A model generated the notes under the pieces. That model was given only the letters and a program-made list of their open reading frames with translations. It did no database searches and was not told the DNA's origin. Positions 1-8,021 of a DNA stretch of 64,000 nucleotides are shown piece after piece. Position 1 is the stretch's first letter. Each line of letters begins with the position of its first letter. Both the position numbers and the translations under genes were made by a program. The stretch is taken from positions 1 to 64,000 of the forward strand of contig CANQHA010000011.1 in the NCBI GenBank assembly GCA_947623585.1. The letters run 5' to 3'. Origin of the DNA: an uncultured Clostridia bacterium. GTDB lineage: Bacteria; Bacillota; Clostridia; Oscillospirales; Ruminococcaceae.

Positions 1-81
1 AACCTGTTGACCTAAATCCAAGTGTGCTATGCAGATGCACTTAAAACTTTCTGCAAATCTTATTATACGAGGAGAAACGCT

Positions 82-621
82 GTGAAAGAATTTGACGGTA
101 AGGATTTTGAGAAAATTTCGGGGAGCGAAAAATATCGCCCCGTTTATGCCTGCTGCGACAGCTTTGAGCTTTCTCCGTCGGCCTCTCAGCCCGCCGAAAA
201 GTGCTGCTTTTGCTGCGCCCACGCCGTCAGAAACAGCGCGCCGTCAACGTTTGTTATCTGCCGGCTTGACAAAAGCGGGGAGGGCGGCGTGAAAGAGCTC
301 GGCGAAAACGATCTCGAAAAGGCCGCAGGAGGATTTTCCGCTGACGAGAAAACGGTCACGGCGGATCGGGAGATGTGCGAGAATTTTGTCTCGGTGCTCT
401 CCTGCTCGGACGGGTATATTGCGCCAACCGAGATGAGCGAGCGCATAAAGATCTTCGGCGGCAGCTCCGACCTCATGTGCCGCTGTGGCTTTTGCGGATA
501 TTTTCGCCTCACGGGCAGCCTGACCGAGACCTCGCCCGGAACGTGCGCCTGCGTAAAGCAGGTTGAGTCGGCAGGGGTTAAGGCGGCAGGCAAACCTCGC
601 CCGGAACGTGCGCCTGCGTAA
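82..621 (+). CDS. Cys-rich protein of unknown function
   Basis: A 179-residue product if translation starts at the GTG at 82, which has a GAGGAG Shine-Dalgarno at 69-74; an upstream in-frame GTG at 22 has none. I do not recognise the family. The protein is soluble, with no signal peptide or membrane segment, and has clustered cysteines: an ACC, a CCFCC cluster and, near the end, CRCGFC followed by CAC. This pattern suggests metal or Fe-S binding (inference). The last 20 or so residues come from a 65-bp duplication; with only one copy the protein would end ...CACVKQE. A terminator follows at 681-709. The Cys pattern and start support a real gene; the function is unknown. Confidence 0.6.
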   Translation: MKEFDGKDFEKISGSEKYRPVYACCDSFELSPSASQPAEKCCFCCAHAVRNSAPSTFVICRLDKSGEGGVKELGENDLEKAAGGFSADEKTVTADREMCENFVSVLSCSDGYIAPTEMSERIKIFGGSSDLMCRCGFCGYFRLTGSLTETSPGTCACVKQVESAGVKAAGKPRPERAPA

Positions 622-627
622 AGCAGG
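530..627 (+). repeat. 65-bp-offset direct repeat (33-bp copies) altering a C-terminus
   Basis: The 33 bases at 530-562 are repeated exactly at 595-627, with 32 bases between them. The offset of 65 is not a multiple of three, so the second copy is read in another frame. In the frame of the first copy, the second copy would give CACVKQ, Glu, stop (TGA at 629-631). The present ORF therefore looks like the product of a recent tandem duplication. Confidence 0.85.
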
Positions 628-680
628 AGTGAGGGGGAGAACGGCCTTCGCAGAAACGAAATTTTTAAAAAATCTCGCGC

Positions 681-709
681 AGAGTGCGGCTAAGCCCGTG
701 CTCTTTTTT
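681..709 (+). terminator. Intrinsic terminator after the Cys-rich gene
   Basis: AGAGTGCGG (681-689) pairs with CCGTGCTCT (696-704) through nine base pairs including two G-U pairs, with a six-base loop, followed by a T run. Confidence 0.6.
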
Positions 710-829
710 AAATATATGCGTCAAAAATTTGGGTCTGTATGCGCGTGTGCATATTCCCCCGAATTCGGCAAATAATACAAGCACGCGAAAATTTCGGAAG
801 CCGAGCTTCCAAGCATACAGGAGGTCAAT

Positions 830-1369
830 ATGAAAGCAACAGGTATTGTTCGCAGAATCGATGATTTAGGCAGGGTCGTTATTCCCAAGGAAATAAGGAG
901 AACCATGCGCATTCGCGAGGGTGACCCGCTCGAGATATACACCAACAGCGAGGGCGAAGTCATTTTTAAAAAATACTCGCCGATAAGCGAGATGTCGGAA
1001 AGCGCGGGGTCTGCCGCCGAGGTGATACACAAGCTGGGGGCGGCGCCGGTCGTGATATTCGACCGAGACCACGTTGTGGCGGTGTCGGGGCTTCAGAAAA
1101 AGGAGTACGCAGAACGCAGGCTTTCGCAGGGGCTCGAGGAGCTTCTTGAAAGCCGCAAGGGCTGGGTCTATGAGGGCGACGGAAAGCCGCTGCTGCCCGT
1201 CGAGGGAGTGCAAAAGCACGCGGTCGCCGTTTCTCCGATAATCGCGATGGGAGATATCGCGGGGGCGGTGTGCTTCATGGCTCCCGAGAACGGCTCGAAA
1301 GGCACTCAGCTTCAACTGACCCTTGCGCAGACTGCGGCGATGTTTCTCGGGCGGCAGCTTGAAGAATAA
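830..1369 (+). CDS. spoVT: Stage V sporulation protein T, AbrB-type transcription regulator
   Basis: A 179-residue regulator of forespore genes, the normal SpoVT length. The N-terminal ~50 residues form the AbrB swapped-hairpin DNA-binding domain (MKATGIVRRIDDLGRVVIPK, then EIRRTMRIREGDPLEIY). The rest, from about residue 60, is a GAF-like domain (APVVIFDRDHVVAV, then GVQKHAVAVSPI). The ATG has a strong AGGAGG at 820-825. It appears monocistronic, with a terminator directly after it. In Bacillus SpoVT acts under sigma-G; I could not identify a convincing sigma-G promoter here. Its presence implies an endospore-forming organism or ancestor. Confidence 0.95.
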   Translation: MKATGIVRRIDDLGRVVIPKEIRRTMRIREGDPLEIYTNSEGEVIFKKYSPISEMSESAGSAAEVIHKLGAAPVVIFDRDHVVAVSGLQKKEYAERRLSQGLEELLESRKGWVYEGDGKPLLPVEGVQKHAVAVSPIIAMGDIAGAVCFMAPENGSKGTQLQLTLAQTAAMFLGRQLEE

Positions 1370-1375
1370 TTTTTA

Positions 1376-1412
1376 CCCGTCGGAAGGCTTGAGCTTTCCG
1401 GCGGGCTTTTTT
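1376..1412 (+). terminator. spoVT terminator
   Basis: A CCCGTCGGAAGGC / GCTTTCCGGCGGG hairpin with a TTGA loop and two G-U pairs, followed by CTTTTTT. Confidence 0.85.
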
Positions 1413-1444
1413 GTTTTTCGGAGCACGGTACCGCACGATTTTCC

Positions 1445-1473
1445 TTGACACCGAAAAGGATATATTTTATAAT
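1445..1473 (+). promoter_or_regulatory. Perfect consensus sigma-A promoter without an obvious gene
   Basis: TTGACA (1445-1450), a 17-base spacer and TATAAT (1468-1473). Nothing downstream on the plus strand up to 2264 is a convincing gene. Its transcript would start near 1480 and run antisense to the lipoprotein gene at 1615-1971. It could drive a small RNA or be left over from a lost gene. Confidence 0.7.
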
Positions 1474-1614
1474 TTAAAAAGACTGCTCTTCTGCCATTGC
1501 GACAATTTCCTCCTCAGCCCCGGCTTTTGTTCGGCGAGTGCGGGTCTTGCCTGTCGGCTCGGTCGGCGTGCTTTAGTTCCTAAAGGGTTTTGCGACTTTC
1601 CGACAAACTTGAAT

Positions 1615-1971
1615 TTAGTTGTTCCATTCGTATTCCGACTGCCAACCGTCGGGTATGTCTGTGACATTTACTTCTCTTAGCAGCATAGCCGCGTCGTGAG
1701 AAAATGAATTTACGATCCATTCGTCAGACGAATATCCTTTTAATTCATAAACTCTGTCGTCCTTATTTCCGTCTACGATTCCGATTTGCTTTCCGCGCTC
1801 GCCATATTCGGATAATGCGCCGTAGGGCAGATAGGTTTTGTCACCCCATACTATCGTTGCATATCCGTCGCCCTCTCCGTAGGTCATGTCCGCTAAATCC
1901 TGCCCGGAACAAGCGCACAAGAAAAAAATGAGAGCAAAAATAATAGCGAAATATAATAATATCTTTTTCAT
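1615..1971 (-). CDS. Small putative lipoprotein
   Basis: A 118-residue protein with a basic N-terminus (MKK), a hydrophobic stretch and an L-C-A-C lipobox ending at about residue 21, so it is probably lipid-anchored on the outer face of the membrane. The mature ~97 residues are acidic and polar with no domain I recognise (for example YGEGDGYATIVWGDKTY). An AAAGGAG ribosome site precedes the ATG. It is AT-richer than its neighbours and lies alone between gene-poor stretches, which may point to later acquisition. Function unknown. Confidence 0.65.
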   Translation of the reverse strand: MKKILLYFAIIFALIFFLCACSGQDLADMTYGEGDGYATIVWGDKTYLPYGALSEYGERGKQIGIVDGNKDDRVYELKGYSSDEWIVNSFSHDAAMLLREVNVTDIPDGWQSEYEWNN

Positions 1972-2263
1972 GATTATGTTACTCCTTTCACCTAAAATGA
2001 ATTATCATACATTCATTTGAGTCTCCTATAATTCTTGCGTGCTAAATCTTTCCGTTTTCTTTGTTTATCGAACAGTCACCCGCTCAACATTTACCATTAT
2101 ACCATCCGAACGTGAAGAAATCTACTGTTTGCTAAGGCGTTTAACCGAATTTTCCCGAGGCTTCTCCTGCCGCGAAAAAACGCCCCCGGCTTTTTCGGCG
2201 CTCGGAACGATTCATGCGGACTATACCGAAATTTAGTGAATAAAATATATCTGAGGTGAGAAT
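1972..2263. other. Gene-free interval
   Basis: About 290 bases between the divergently transcribed lipoprotein and sugar kinase genes. It is AT-rich on the left, with a short ATGAAT/ATTCAT inverted repeat near 1995-2015. A ribosome binding site (GAGGTGA) precedes 2264. I see no convincing promoter or RNA gene. Confidence 0.5.
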
Positions 2264-3184
2264 ATGATAACGACCGTAACGCTCAGCCCGTGTATCGACA
2301 AAACGGTGACCGTAAGGCGCTTTGACCCCAAAAGAATGAATCGGGTCGAAAGCTCAAGGCTTGACGCCGGCGGAAAGGGCATTAACGTCTGCCTTGCGCT
2401 GGCGGCGCTTGAGATCAAAAGCCGCGCCGTTTACATGAATTTCGACGGCGGAGACATTATCGGCGAGGCTTTGGACCGTGCGGGCGTCGAGGCGGCGCCC
2501 ATAAAATGCCCCGGGAGGATTCGCACGAACCTTAAAATTTACGACGAGGCCGAGGGGGACACCATCGAGCTTAACGAGCAGAACCCGCCTATTCCTCAAA
2601 AGGCGCTTTTGAAGCTGACCGAGATATTCAAAAACGCCGCCGTCGGGAGCAGGGTAGTCGTTCTGAGCGGCAGCGTGCCCGCAGGGGTGCCGAAGGATAT
2701 CTATAAGCAGCTTTCGCTTGCGGCAAGGCAGGCGAATCCGTCGGTGAAAATCGTTTTGGATTCCGAGGGCGAGCCTTTTTTGGAGGGGCTCTCGGCCTCG
2801 CCCTGCCTTGTTAAGCCCAACATCGAGGAGCTTGAAAGGACCTTCGGCGTAAAGCTGTCGGACGACGGCGAGATAGCCGGGCTCGCAAGAGACATAATCA
2901 AAAAATATTCCGTCGAAACGGTTCTTGTTTCGCTTGGAGCAGGGGGCGCGATGGCAGTCACCGAAAAAAACATCGCAAGGGTGCCGGCGCTCGGAATAGT
3001 TCCGAAAAGCGCTCAGGGCGCGGGCGACGCCATGGTCGCCGGGGCCTGCCTTGCGATAATGCACGGAATGTCGGCCTCGGATATCGTTCGCTGCGGAAGC
3101 TGCGCCGCCGCCGGCGCGGTCGAGCTTGAGGGCACCGCGTTTTGCACCCGCGAACGCTTCGAGGAGCTTTATTCAAAGTTTTAG
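2264..3184 (+). CDS. 1-phosphofructokinase-type PfkB sugar kinase
   Basis: A 306-residue ribokinase-fold kinase of the hexose-1-phosphate/tagatose-phosphate subfamily, transferring ATP phosphate to a phosphosugar. Visible features are the opening ITTVTLSPCIDKTV, the substrate-site GGKGINVCLALAALEI, the loop VLSGSVPAG, and near the C-terminus AQGAGDAMVAG, whose Asp is the catalytic base. This last motif is normally GAGD in the family, and it is intact here. Length is typical. There is no PTS transporter or regulator beside it, so fructose-1-phosphate versus tagatose-6-phosphate cannot be decided. A terminator follows at once, so it is probably monocistronic. The start has GAGGTGA. Confidence 0.85.
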   Translation: MITTVTLSPCIDKTVTVRRFDPKRMNRVESSRLDAGGKGINVCLALAALEIKSRAVYMNFDGGDIIGEALDRAGVEAAPIKCPGRIRTNLKIYDEAEGDTIELNEQNPPIPQKALLKLTEIFKNAAVGSRVVVLSGSVPAGVPKDIYKQLSLAARQANPSVKIVLDSEGEPFLEGLSASPCLVKPNIEELERTFGVKLSDDGEIAGLARDIIKKYSVETVLVSLGAGGAMAVTEKNIARVPALGIVPKSAQGAGDAMVAGACLAIMHGMSASDIVRCGSCAAAGAVELEGTAFCTRERFEELYSKF

Positions 3185-3212
3185 CACCCCGCTTCTCAAA
3201 AGAGGACATAAA

Positions 3213-3245
3213 AACGGCGTAGGTTTTCCCTGCGCCGTTGATTTT
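3213..3245 (+). terminator. Terminator between convergent genes
   Basis: An AACGGCGTAGG / CCCTGCGCCGTT hairpin followed by GATTTTT. It also has a short A run upstream, so it may serve the convergent gene ending at 3258. Confidence 0.7.
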
Positions 3246-3257
3246 TCCGCTCTCCGG

Positions 3258-5237
3258 CTATTTTCCGGTCAGGCGGTAATAAGTTAAGTAGTTATACATA
3301 TTCAGCACCTCGTCGTCATAGACGTCGGCGCGTTCGTTCCACGAGGCGAAGCGGTCGTAATAGCCCCAAGTCGCCATCGCGGGGGCGATATCTTCGGCGT
3401 CGCGAATGAGCTTGTATTCCCTTGAAAGCGGAATGCCCGCGTATTCAAGAGTCCTCAAACCGAGGAAGTTTGCGCTTGTGACCCCGAAGTTTTGCTTTAT
3501 ATCCTCGTCGTTAAGCTCGAAATTCGACCAGATGACATAAGGCGTCTCGAAGCGGGTGAGATATGAATTCACAAACAGGCTGCGGTTCGGCGCAAGCTCT
3601 TCGATAAGCTCGGCCTCTACGTTGGGCTGATGATCTCCGAAGAAAACAATCATCGTCTTTTCGTCAACGCCCTCAAAATATGTGATGAGCTCTTTGAGCG
3701 CCTCGTCGGAATCCTTTATCAGCGAGAGATACTGCTCGGCGCGGGGATATTCGCCCTCGGGGCGGAGAATATGAACGTCGGAGACAAAATCGTCGCCGTC
3801 GTATTCATAGGTCGAGTGGTTCTGGACCGTCACCCCGAAGATGAAAATTCGGTCCGAGGTCTTATTCTCAAACTGCTCGATAACTTTTCGATAGAAAAAG
3901 CTGTCGCTTATAAGCGTTCTGATATATTCCACCTTGTCGCCGAAGCCTTTTTCCCACCTTTCGGCGCTGACGTAAAGCCCCGCTTCTCCGGCAGCCATAT
4001 CCTCGCCGCTGATGAAATCGTCGAACCCCATGAACTTATAGACCGAGTTTCGCTTCCAGCAGACCTCGTAAAACGGGTGCATCGCGACCGTCTCATAGCC
4101 GAACTTTTTAAGGTGCGTCGCCATAGATTCGACGGGGCCGGTTATATGCTGCATATAGGTATAGCAGCCGTCGGGCATATACATCATCGAAAGTCCGGTC
4201 AGAAATTCAAACTCGGTGTTGCAGGTGCCTCCGCCAAGGACCGAAACAAGGTTTCTGCCGTTTACGCAGTCTCTTGTCAGGCTGTTGAAATAGTCGAGAT
4301 ATGGCACGTCGGTCCTGAGCCTGCCGATATAGCTTAGATCCGCAAAGCTCTCGTTCATGATGACGATAATGTTCGGATAATCCTCCTCGCCGTCGGGCTC
4401 CTGCTCGTCGTATCTTGAAAGATATTCCTCGAGCTTTTCGCTTGAATAACCCTCGGGCGCGTCGAAGCCCATTTTGCGGAAGTTGATATAAAAGCTCAGC
4501 GCGGTGCCGTTGACGTTGTTTGTCGACTCGGTGTCAAAGGTCGAGGTCGAAAAGCTCTCATAGTCGATGTCATAGATAGCGGCGCAGCCTGCCGCCAAAG
4601 CGATTGCCGAGGCGACTGCGGCGCAGGGGCGAAGCCACTTTTTCGGATATTCAAATTTGAACTCCGAAACGACCGCGATAAAAAGTATGCAGGCGGAAAG
4701 CCCGGTGAGCATATCGGCGTTGAAATGCCAGTCCGAGGTCGTGGTGACCTTCATCGCGGTGCCTATGGCGTAAAGGTCGGTCGGAACGAGGGGCGTGCCG
4801 CGTATCAGAAGAACGATCTCGTTGATGAAATTCAAAAGGCAGCCCACCGCCATCGAAACGCAGACCGCCGTCCTTGTCGAAAGCGTCAGCAAAAATATCG
4901 CGACCTGCAAGACCGCATAAAACAGGACGTTGAGCCAATAAATGCCGCTCGCATAGCGCTCGACGCCGACTATCAGCTTGACCGTCTCAAAGGTGAGTAG
5001 CGGCCCCGAGACAAACGCCGCAAGCGCCAGCGCGCTTTCGATTTTTTCGGGCAGTCTGATCTCGATGATCAGCGCCGCCGACATTGCAACGACGACCGCC
5101 GAGCACCTTACAAGGTTTTCGACGTTCAGCGCGCCGTCCTCAAAAAACGAGCCGAAATTATATGCGATCAGGGCGAGCACCGCAAAAATCAGCGCAGCGC
5201 CGAGATAAAGCCTTCTGCCCTTTCTGAATTCAGCCAT
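3258..5237 (-). CDS. LTA synthase-like membrane sulfatase-fold enzyme
   Basis: A 659-residue membrane protein with about five to six N-terminal transmembrane helices (residues ~10-220) and an extracellular alkaline-phosphatase/sulfatase-fold domain (~285-640). Metal and catalytic signatures are IIVIMNESFADL (Glu296), GGGTCNTEF (Thr338, expected nucleophile) and VFFGDHQP (Asp535, His536). The family transfers glycerolphosphate or related groups onto cell-envelope polymers. Whether this one makes lipoteichoic acid or decorates another glycan is not decidable. The start is supported by GAGGTG seven bases upstream. A sigma-A promoter lies at 5343-5371, leaving a ~100-base leader. Monocistronic. 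Confidence 0.85.
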   Translation of the reverse strand: MAEFRKGRRLYLGAALIFAVLALIAYNFGSFFEDGALNVENLVRCSAVVVAMSAALIIEIRLPEKIESALALAAFVSGPLLTFETVKLIVGVERYASGIYWLNVLFYAVLQVAIFLLTLSTRTAVCVSMAVGCLLNFINEIVLLIRGTPLVPTDLYAIGTAMKVTTTSDWHFNADMLTGLSACILFIAVVSEFKFEYPKKWLRPCAAVASAIALAAGCAAIYDIDYESFSTSTFDTESTNNVNGTALSFYINFRKMGFDAPEGYSSEKLEEYLSRYDEQEPDGEEDYPNIIVIMNESFADLSYIGRLRTDVPYLDYFNSLTRDCVNGRNLVSVLGGGTCNTEFEFLTGLSMMYMPDGCYTYMQHITGPVESMATHLKKFGYETVAMHPFYEVCWKRNSVYKFMGFDDFISGEDMAAGEAGLYVSAERWEKGFGDKVEYIRTLISDSFFYRKVIEQFENKTSDRIFIFGVTVQNHSTYEYDGDDFVSDVHILRPEGEYPRAEQYLSLIKDSDEALKELITYFEGVDEKTMIVFFGDHQPNVEAELIEELAPNRSLFVNSYLTRFETPYVIWSNFELNDEDIKQNFGVTSANFLGLRTLEYAGIPLSREYKLIRDAEDIAPAMATWGYYDRFASWNERADVYDDEVLNMYNYLTYYRLTGK

Positions 5238-5282
5238 AAAGCACCTCTTTGAAAAACCGAGAAAAATTTACCGCAAAATGTG

Positions 5283-5312
5283 TTGCCCGAAAGCCGCAAA
5301 ATGTGATATACT
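5283..5312 (+). promoter_or_regulatory. Putative promoter of the YitT gene
   Basis: TTGCCC (5283-5288), an 18-base spacer and TATACT (5307-5312) on the plus strand, about 120 bases before the start at 5435. It faces the minus-strand LTA-synthase promoter. Confidence 0.45.
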
Positions 5313-5342
5313 GTTATCGGGCGTCTGCGGCGCACTTGATTT

Positions 5343-5371
5343 ATTATACCGCCTCGCCGCGCTTTTTTCAA
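5343..5371 (-). promoter_or_regulatory. Sigma-A promoter of the LTA synthase-like gene
   Basis: On the minus strand, TTGAAA (5366-5371), a 17-base spacer and TATAAT (5343-5348). Confidence 0.75.
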
Positions 5372-5434
5372 GAGAATTCCCGATAAATCAAGATTTTACA
5401 CAAAACTTATCGGTTCAAAGGAGACCTTTTTGAT

Positions 5435-6298
5435 ATGAAAAACGAATCTTTTAATATCTTTAAACAGCTTGCTTTCTGCACCGTCGGCTCGGTGATATAC
5501 GCCGCCGCGGTGAGCCTTTTTCTCGACCCGAACGGAATAGTTCCGGGCGGTTTCACCGGCCTTGCGATGATCCTCGGCGAGTTCGTTCCGATTCCGACCG
5601 GAACCTTCACGCTGATCCTGAACATTCCGCTGCTCGTTATCGGAATTTTCGTTTTCGGGCTGAGGTTTTTGGGCACCACAATATATTCCGTCGCGGCGTC
5701 GTCGATAATGATGGACGTTCTGATGCCCTTCGGACCCTTGACCGACAATCTTATGCTCGCTTCTCTTGCCGGCGGGGCGCTGATGGCGATTGGGCTCGAG
5801 CTGGTTCTTTTGCAGGGGGCGACGACCGGCGGCACCGATATCGTCGTTAAGCTGTTGAGAAGAAAATTCCGCGCCGTCTCTGCGGGCAGGTTTTTCCTTA
5901 TATCCGACGGCGCGATAGTGCTTCTTTCGATGCTCGTTTTCAAAAACATCGACGCGGGGCTTTATGCCGCCGTGACGATAATCGTTTCGTCGAGCATCAT
6001 GGACATGATTATCTACGGGCGGGATCAGGCCAAGCTGGTCATAATCGTCAGCGACAAAAACGAGGAGATCGCGGACAGAATTTTAAAAGACCTCGACGTC
6101 GGCGCGACGTTTTTGCAGGGCAGCGGGGCATATTCGGGCAGCGACAAGAAGATAATCATGTGCGTTGTGAAAAAATGGACGCTTCCGCAGCTTATGAAAA
6201 TAGTCAAGGCGGTCGATGAAAAGTCGTTTTCGATAATCTCCACCGCAAACGAGGTCTTCGGCGAGGGCTATAAGCCTCACGACGGCGAGCAGATATGA
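5435..6298 (+). CDS. YitT family membrane protein (DUF161/DUF2179)
   Basis: A 287-residue inner membrane protein. Five or so transmembrane segments occupy roughly residues 10-200, including the repeated glycine motifs FLDPNGIVPGGFTGLA and LLQGATTGGTDIV that characterise YitT/DUF161. A cytoplasmic DUF2179 domain follows (about 205-285; KLVIIVSDKNEEIADRIL, then GSGAYSG). The family is common in Firmicutes and its transport or signalling role is not settled. The start has AAAGGAG upstream. It is probably monocistronic; the next gene has its own promoter at 6336-6364. Confidence 0.88.
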   Translation: MKNESFNIFKQLAFCTVGSVIYAAAVSLFLDPNGIVPGGFTGLAMILGEFVPIPTGTFTLILNIPLLVIGIFVFGLRFLGTTIYSVAASSIMMDVLMPFGPLTDNLMLASLAGGALMAIGLELVLLQGATTGGTDIVVKLLRRKFRAVSAGRFFLISDGAIVLLSMLVFKNIDAGLYAAVTIIVSSSIMDMIIYGRDQAKLVIIVSDKNEEIADRILKDLDVGATFLQGSGAYSGSDKKIIMCVVKKWTLPQLMKIVKAVDEKSFSIISTANEVFGEGYKPHDGEQI

Positions 6299-6335
6299 TA
6301 TGACAAATTTTTCATGCGATTTTCACAAAAATCTA

Positions 6336-6364
6336 TTGCTATTGAGCGAAAAACATGGTAAAAT
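6336..6364 (+). promoter_or_regulatory. Promoter of the alcohol dehydrogenase gene
   Basis: TTGCTA (6336-6341), 17 bases, TAAAAT (6359-6364), about 50 bases before the start at 6413. Confidence 0.65.
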
Positions 6365-6412
6365 ATTATCATAAATTTCGGGCGGAAACCGAATCTGAAA
6401 GGAGTTTTTTAA

Positions 6413-7561
6413 ATGGCAAACCGAATAGTTCTCAACACAATTTCTTATCACGGCAAGGGAGCCGTTGAAAACGTTCTGCCGGAGCTTAACGCGCGCGGCT
6501 TTAAAAAGGCGTTTGTCTGCACCGACCCCGACCTCGTTAAATTCGGAGTGACGAAAAAAGTCACCTCGCTTTTGGACGCCGCAGGGTTCCCCTATTTTCT
6601 CTTCAGCGACATAAAGCCGAACCCGACCATCGAAAACGTCAAAAGCGGCGTCGAGGCCTTTAAGAAAAGCGAGGCCGACTGCATCGTCGCCGTCGGAGGA
6701 GGCTCGGCGATGGACACCGCAAAGGCTATCGGCATCATCGTCGAGAACCCCGAGTTTGCCGACGTCCGTTCTCTTGAAGGCGTAGCCCCGACCAAAAAGC
6801 ACGCAGTTTTCACGATAGCAGTTCCGACCACAGCCGGCACCGCCGCCGAGGTCACTATCAACTATGTCATCACCGACGTTGAGAAAAAGCGCAAATTCGT
6901 CTGCGTTGACGTAAACGATATCCCCGAGATAGCCGTCGTCGATCCCGACATGATGTCTACCATGCCGAAAAGCCTTACCGCGGCGACCGGAATGGACGCT
7001 CTCACCCACGCTATCGAGGGCTATATCACCGCGGGCCACTGCGCAATATCCGATATGTTCCACCTTGAAGCCATACGCCTTATCTCCAAAAATCTCAGAG
7101 GAGCGGTCGAAAACACCGACGAGGGCAGAGAGGGCATGGCGCTCGGCCAGTATATCGCCGGAATGGGATTTTCAAACGTCGGCCTCGGCATCGTTCACTC
7201 GATGGCGCACGGCCTCAGCGCGCTTTACGACACACCTCACGGCGTTGCCTGCGCGATAATCCTTCCGACCGGACTTGAATATAACGCTCCCGTTGCCGGA
7301 AAGCGCTATCGCGCTATCGGCAAGGCGATGGAGGTCGCCGGGATCGACATGATGGACGACGACGAGGCCGCAAAAGCGACTATCGCCGCGGTCAAAAAGC
7401 TGTCGGCCGACGTCGGTATCCCCGCCGACCTCAAGGGAATCCTCAAAGAGGAGGACATTGCGTTCCTCTCGGAATCGGCATATGCCGATGCCTGCCGCCC
7501 CGGCAACCCGCGTGAGACGAGCGTTGAGGAGATCAAGCAGCTTTATCGCAAGCTGATGTGA
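6413..7561 (+). CDS. Iron-containing alcohol dehydrogenase
   Basis: A 382-residue group III alcohol dehydrogenase, the family length. The NAD(P)-binding GGGSAMDTAKAIG motif is near residue 100. The metal-site segment is intact, with ATGMDALTHAIEGY (Asp and His) followed by HSMAHGLSALYDTPHGVACA (two more His), matching the conserved iron-binding set. Such enzymes reduce aldehydes to ethanol, propanediol or butanol. Which one cannot be told from sequence, although the tightest resemblance is to FucO/DhaT-type enzymes. In this anaerobe it probably re-oxidises NADH during fermentation. It has its own promoter and terminator and GGAG upstream. Confidence 0.9.
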   Translation: MANRIVLNTISYHGKGAVENVLPELNARGFKKAFVCTDPDLVKFGVTKKVTSLLDAAGFPYFLFSDIKPNPTIENVKSGVEAFKKSEADCIVAVGGGSAMDTAKAIGIIVENPEFADVRSLEGVAPTKKHAVFTIAVPTTAGTAAEVTINYVITDVEKKRKFVCVDVNDIPEIAVVDPDMMSTMPKSLTAATGMDALTHAIEGYITAGHCAISDMFHLEAIRLISKNLRGAVENTDEGREGMALGQYIAGMGFSNVGLGIVHSMAHGLSALYDTPHGVACAIILPTGLEYNAPVAGKRYRAIGKAMEVAGIDMMDDDEAAKATIAAVKKLSADVGIPADLKGILKEEDIAFLSESAYADACRPGNPRETSVEEIKQLYRKLM

Positions 7562-7570
7562 GAAAAAGCC

Positions 7571-7600
7571 AAAAGCCCGCAGCGCAAGCTACGGGCTTTT
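7571..7600. terminator. Bidirectional terminator, adh / XRE gene
   Basis: An AAAAGCCCG / CGGGCTTTT stem with inner AGC/GCT pairing. A and T runs on both sides let it serve the convergent genes; the stop codon of the minus-strand XRE gene (7589) lies inside it. Confidence 0.8.
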
Positions 7601-7876
7601 CTTTGAGCGAATGTCGTTTATCAAAAGCTGAAGATGCGAAAGCGTTTCGCCGTCGAGCCCCTCGGCGTCAAGGCTCCGCGTGGGCTCTCTGCCGAGCAGG
7701 TAATCGGTCGTTACGTTGAAAAAATCGGCGAGCCGCAAAAGCATATCTATCGACGGCATTATGTTTTCGTTTTCCCAGTTTGAAACGCTCTGCTTGCTTG
7801 CGCCGACCTTCCTGCCGAGATCTTCCTGTTTAAGACCCCTTTCGAGCCGCAGCTTTTTTATCATCTGCCCCAGCAT
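7589..7876 (-). CDS. XRE-family transcriptional regulator
   Basis: A 95-residue Cro/CI-type helix-turn-helix protein. I start it at the ATG at 7874-7876 (MLGQMIKKLRLERGLKQEDL), which has GGGGTGA upstream and lies 24 bases past a -10. A longer in-frame ORF to 7987 would translate the promoter itself. The HTH fills residues 5-60 (ASKQSVSNWENENIMPSID), followed by the family motif FNVTTDYLLGRE and a short tail. The promoter region has a 13-of-14 inverted repeat (7891-7904 / 7945-7958), suggesting autoregulation. It pairs with a second XRE gene just upstream. Confidence 0.85.
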   Translation of the reverse strand: MLGQMIKKLRLERGLKQEDLGRKVGASKQSVSNWENENIMPSIDMLLRLADFFNVTTDYLLGREPTRSLDAEGLDGETLSHLQLLINDIRSKKSP

Positions 7877-7900
7877 AGTATCACCCCAATCAAATATTAC

Positions 7901-7928
7901 AATATATTTTACCCATAATGCTTGACAA
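7901..7928 (-). promoter_or_regulatory. Promoter of XRE gene 1, with overlapping opposite promoter
   Basis: Minus strand: TTGTCA (7923-7928), 16 bases, TATATT (7901-7906). The same DNA reads on the plus strand as TTGACA (7922-7927), 17 bases, TATTGT (7945-7950), a possible divergent promoter with no gene downstream. Confidence 0.55.
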
Positions 7929-7944
7929 TATATAAATATTATGG

Positions 7945-7958
7945 TATTGTGATATTTG
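7945..7958. promoter_or_regulatory. Operator-like inverted repeat arm with TTGTGATATT core
   Basis: TATTGTGATATTTG at 7945-7958 is the inverted partner of CAAATATTACAATA at 7891-7904 (one mismatch), and the two flank the XRE-1 promoter. The core TTGTGATATT (7947-7956) recurs exactly at 8287-8296 and 8312-8321. Confidence 0.55.
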
Positions 7959-7975
7959 ACCGATTCGGCGCAAAT

Positions 7976-8015
7976 ATAAAAAATCAACGCCCTCCGGTTG
8001 GCTGCCGGAGGGCGT
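7976..8015 (-). terminator. Terminator of XRE gene 2
   Basis: A 12-base-pair perfect stem AACGCCCTCCGG (7985-7996) / CCGGAGGGCGTT (8004-8015), followed on the minus strand by GATTTTTA. Confidence 0.8.
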
Positions 8016-8021
8016 TTTAGG

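Noticed and set aside
563..775. A short ORF after the Cys-rich gene
   Set aside because: It runs through the duplicated segment and the terminator at 681-709 and has no family signature.
6323..7063. A 246-codon minus-strand ORF opposite the alcohol dehydrogenase
   Set aside because: Antisense shadow; the plus-strand gene has iron-ADH motifs, promoter and terminator.
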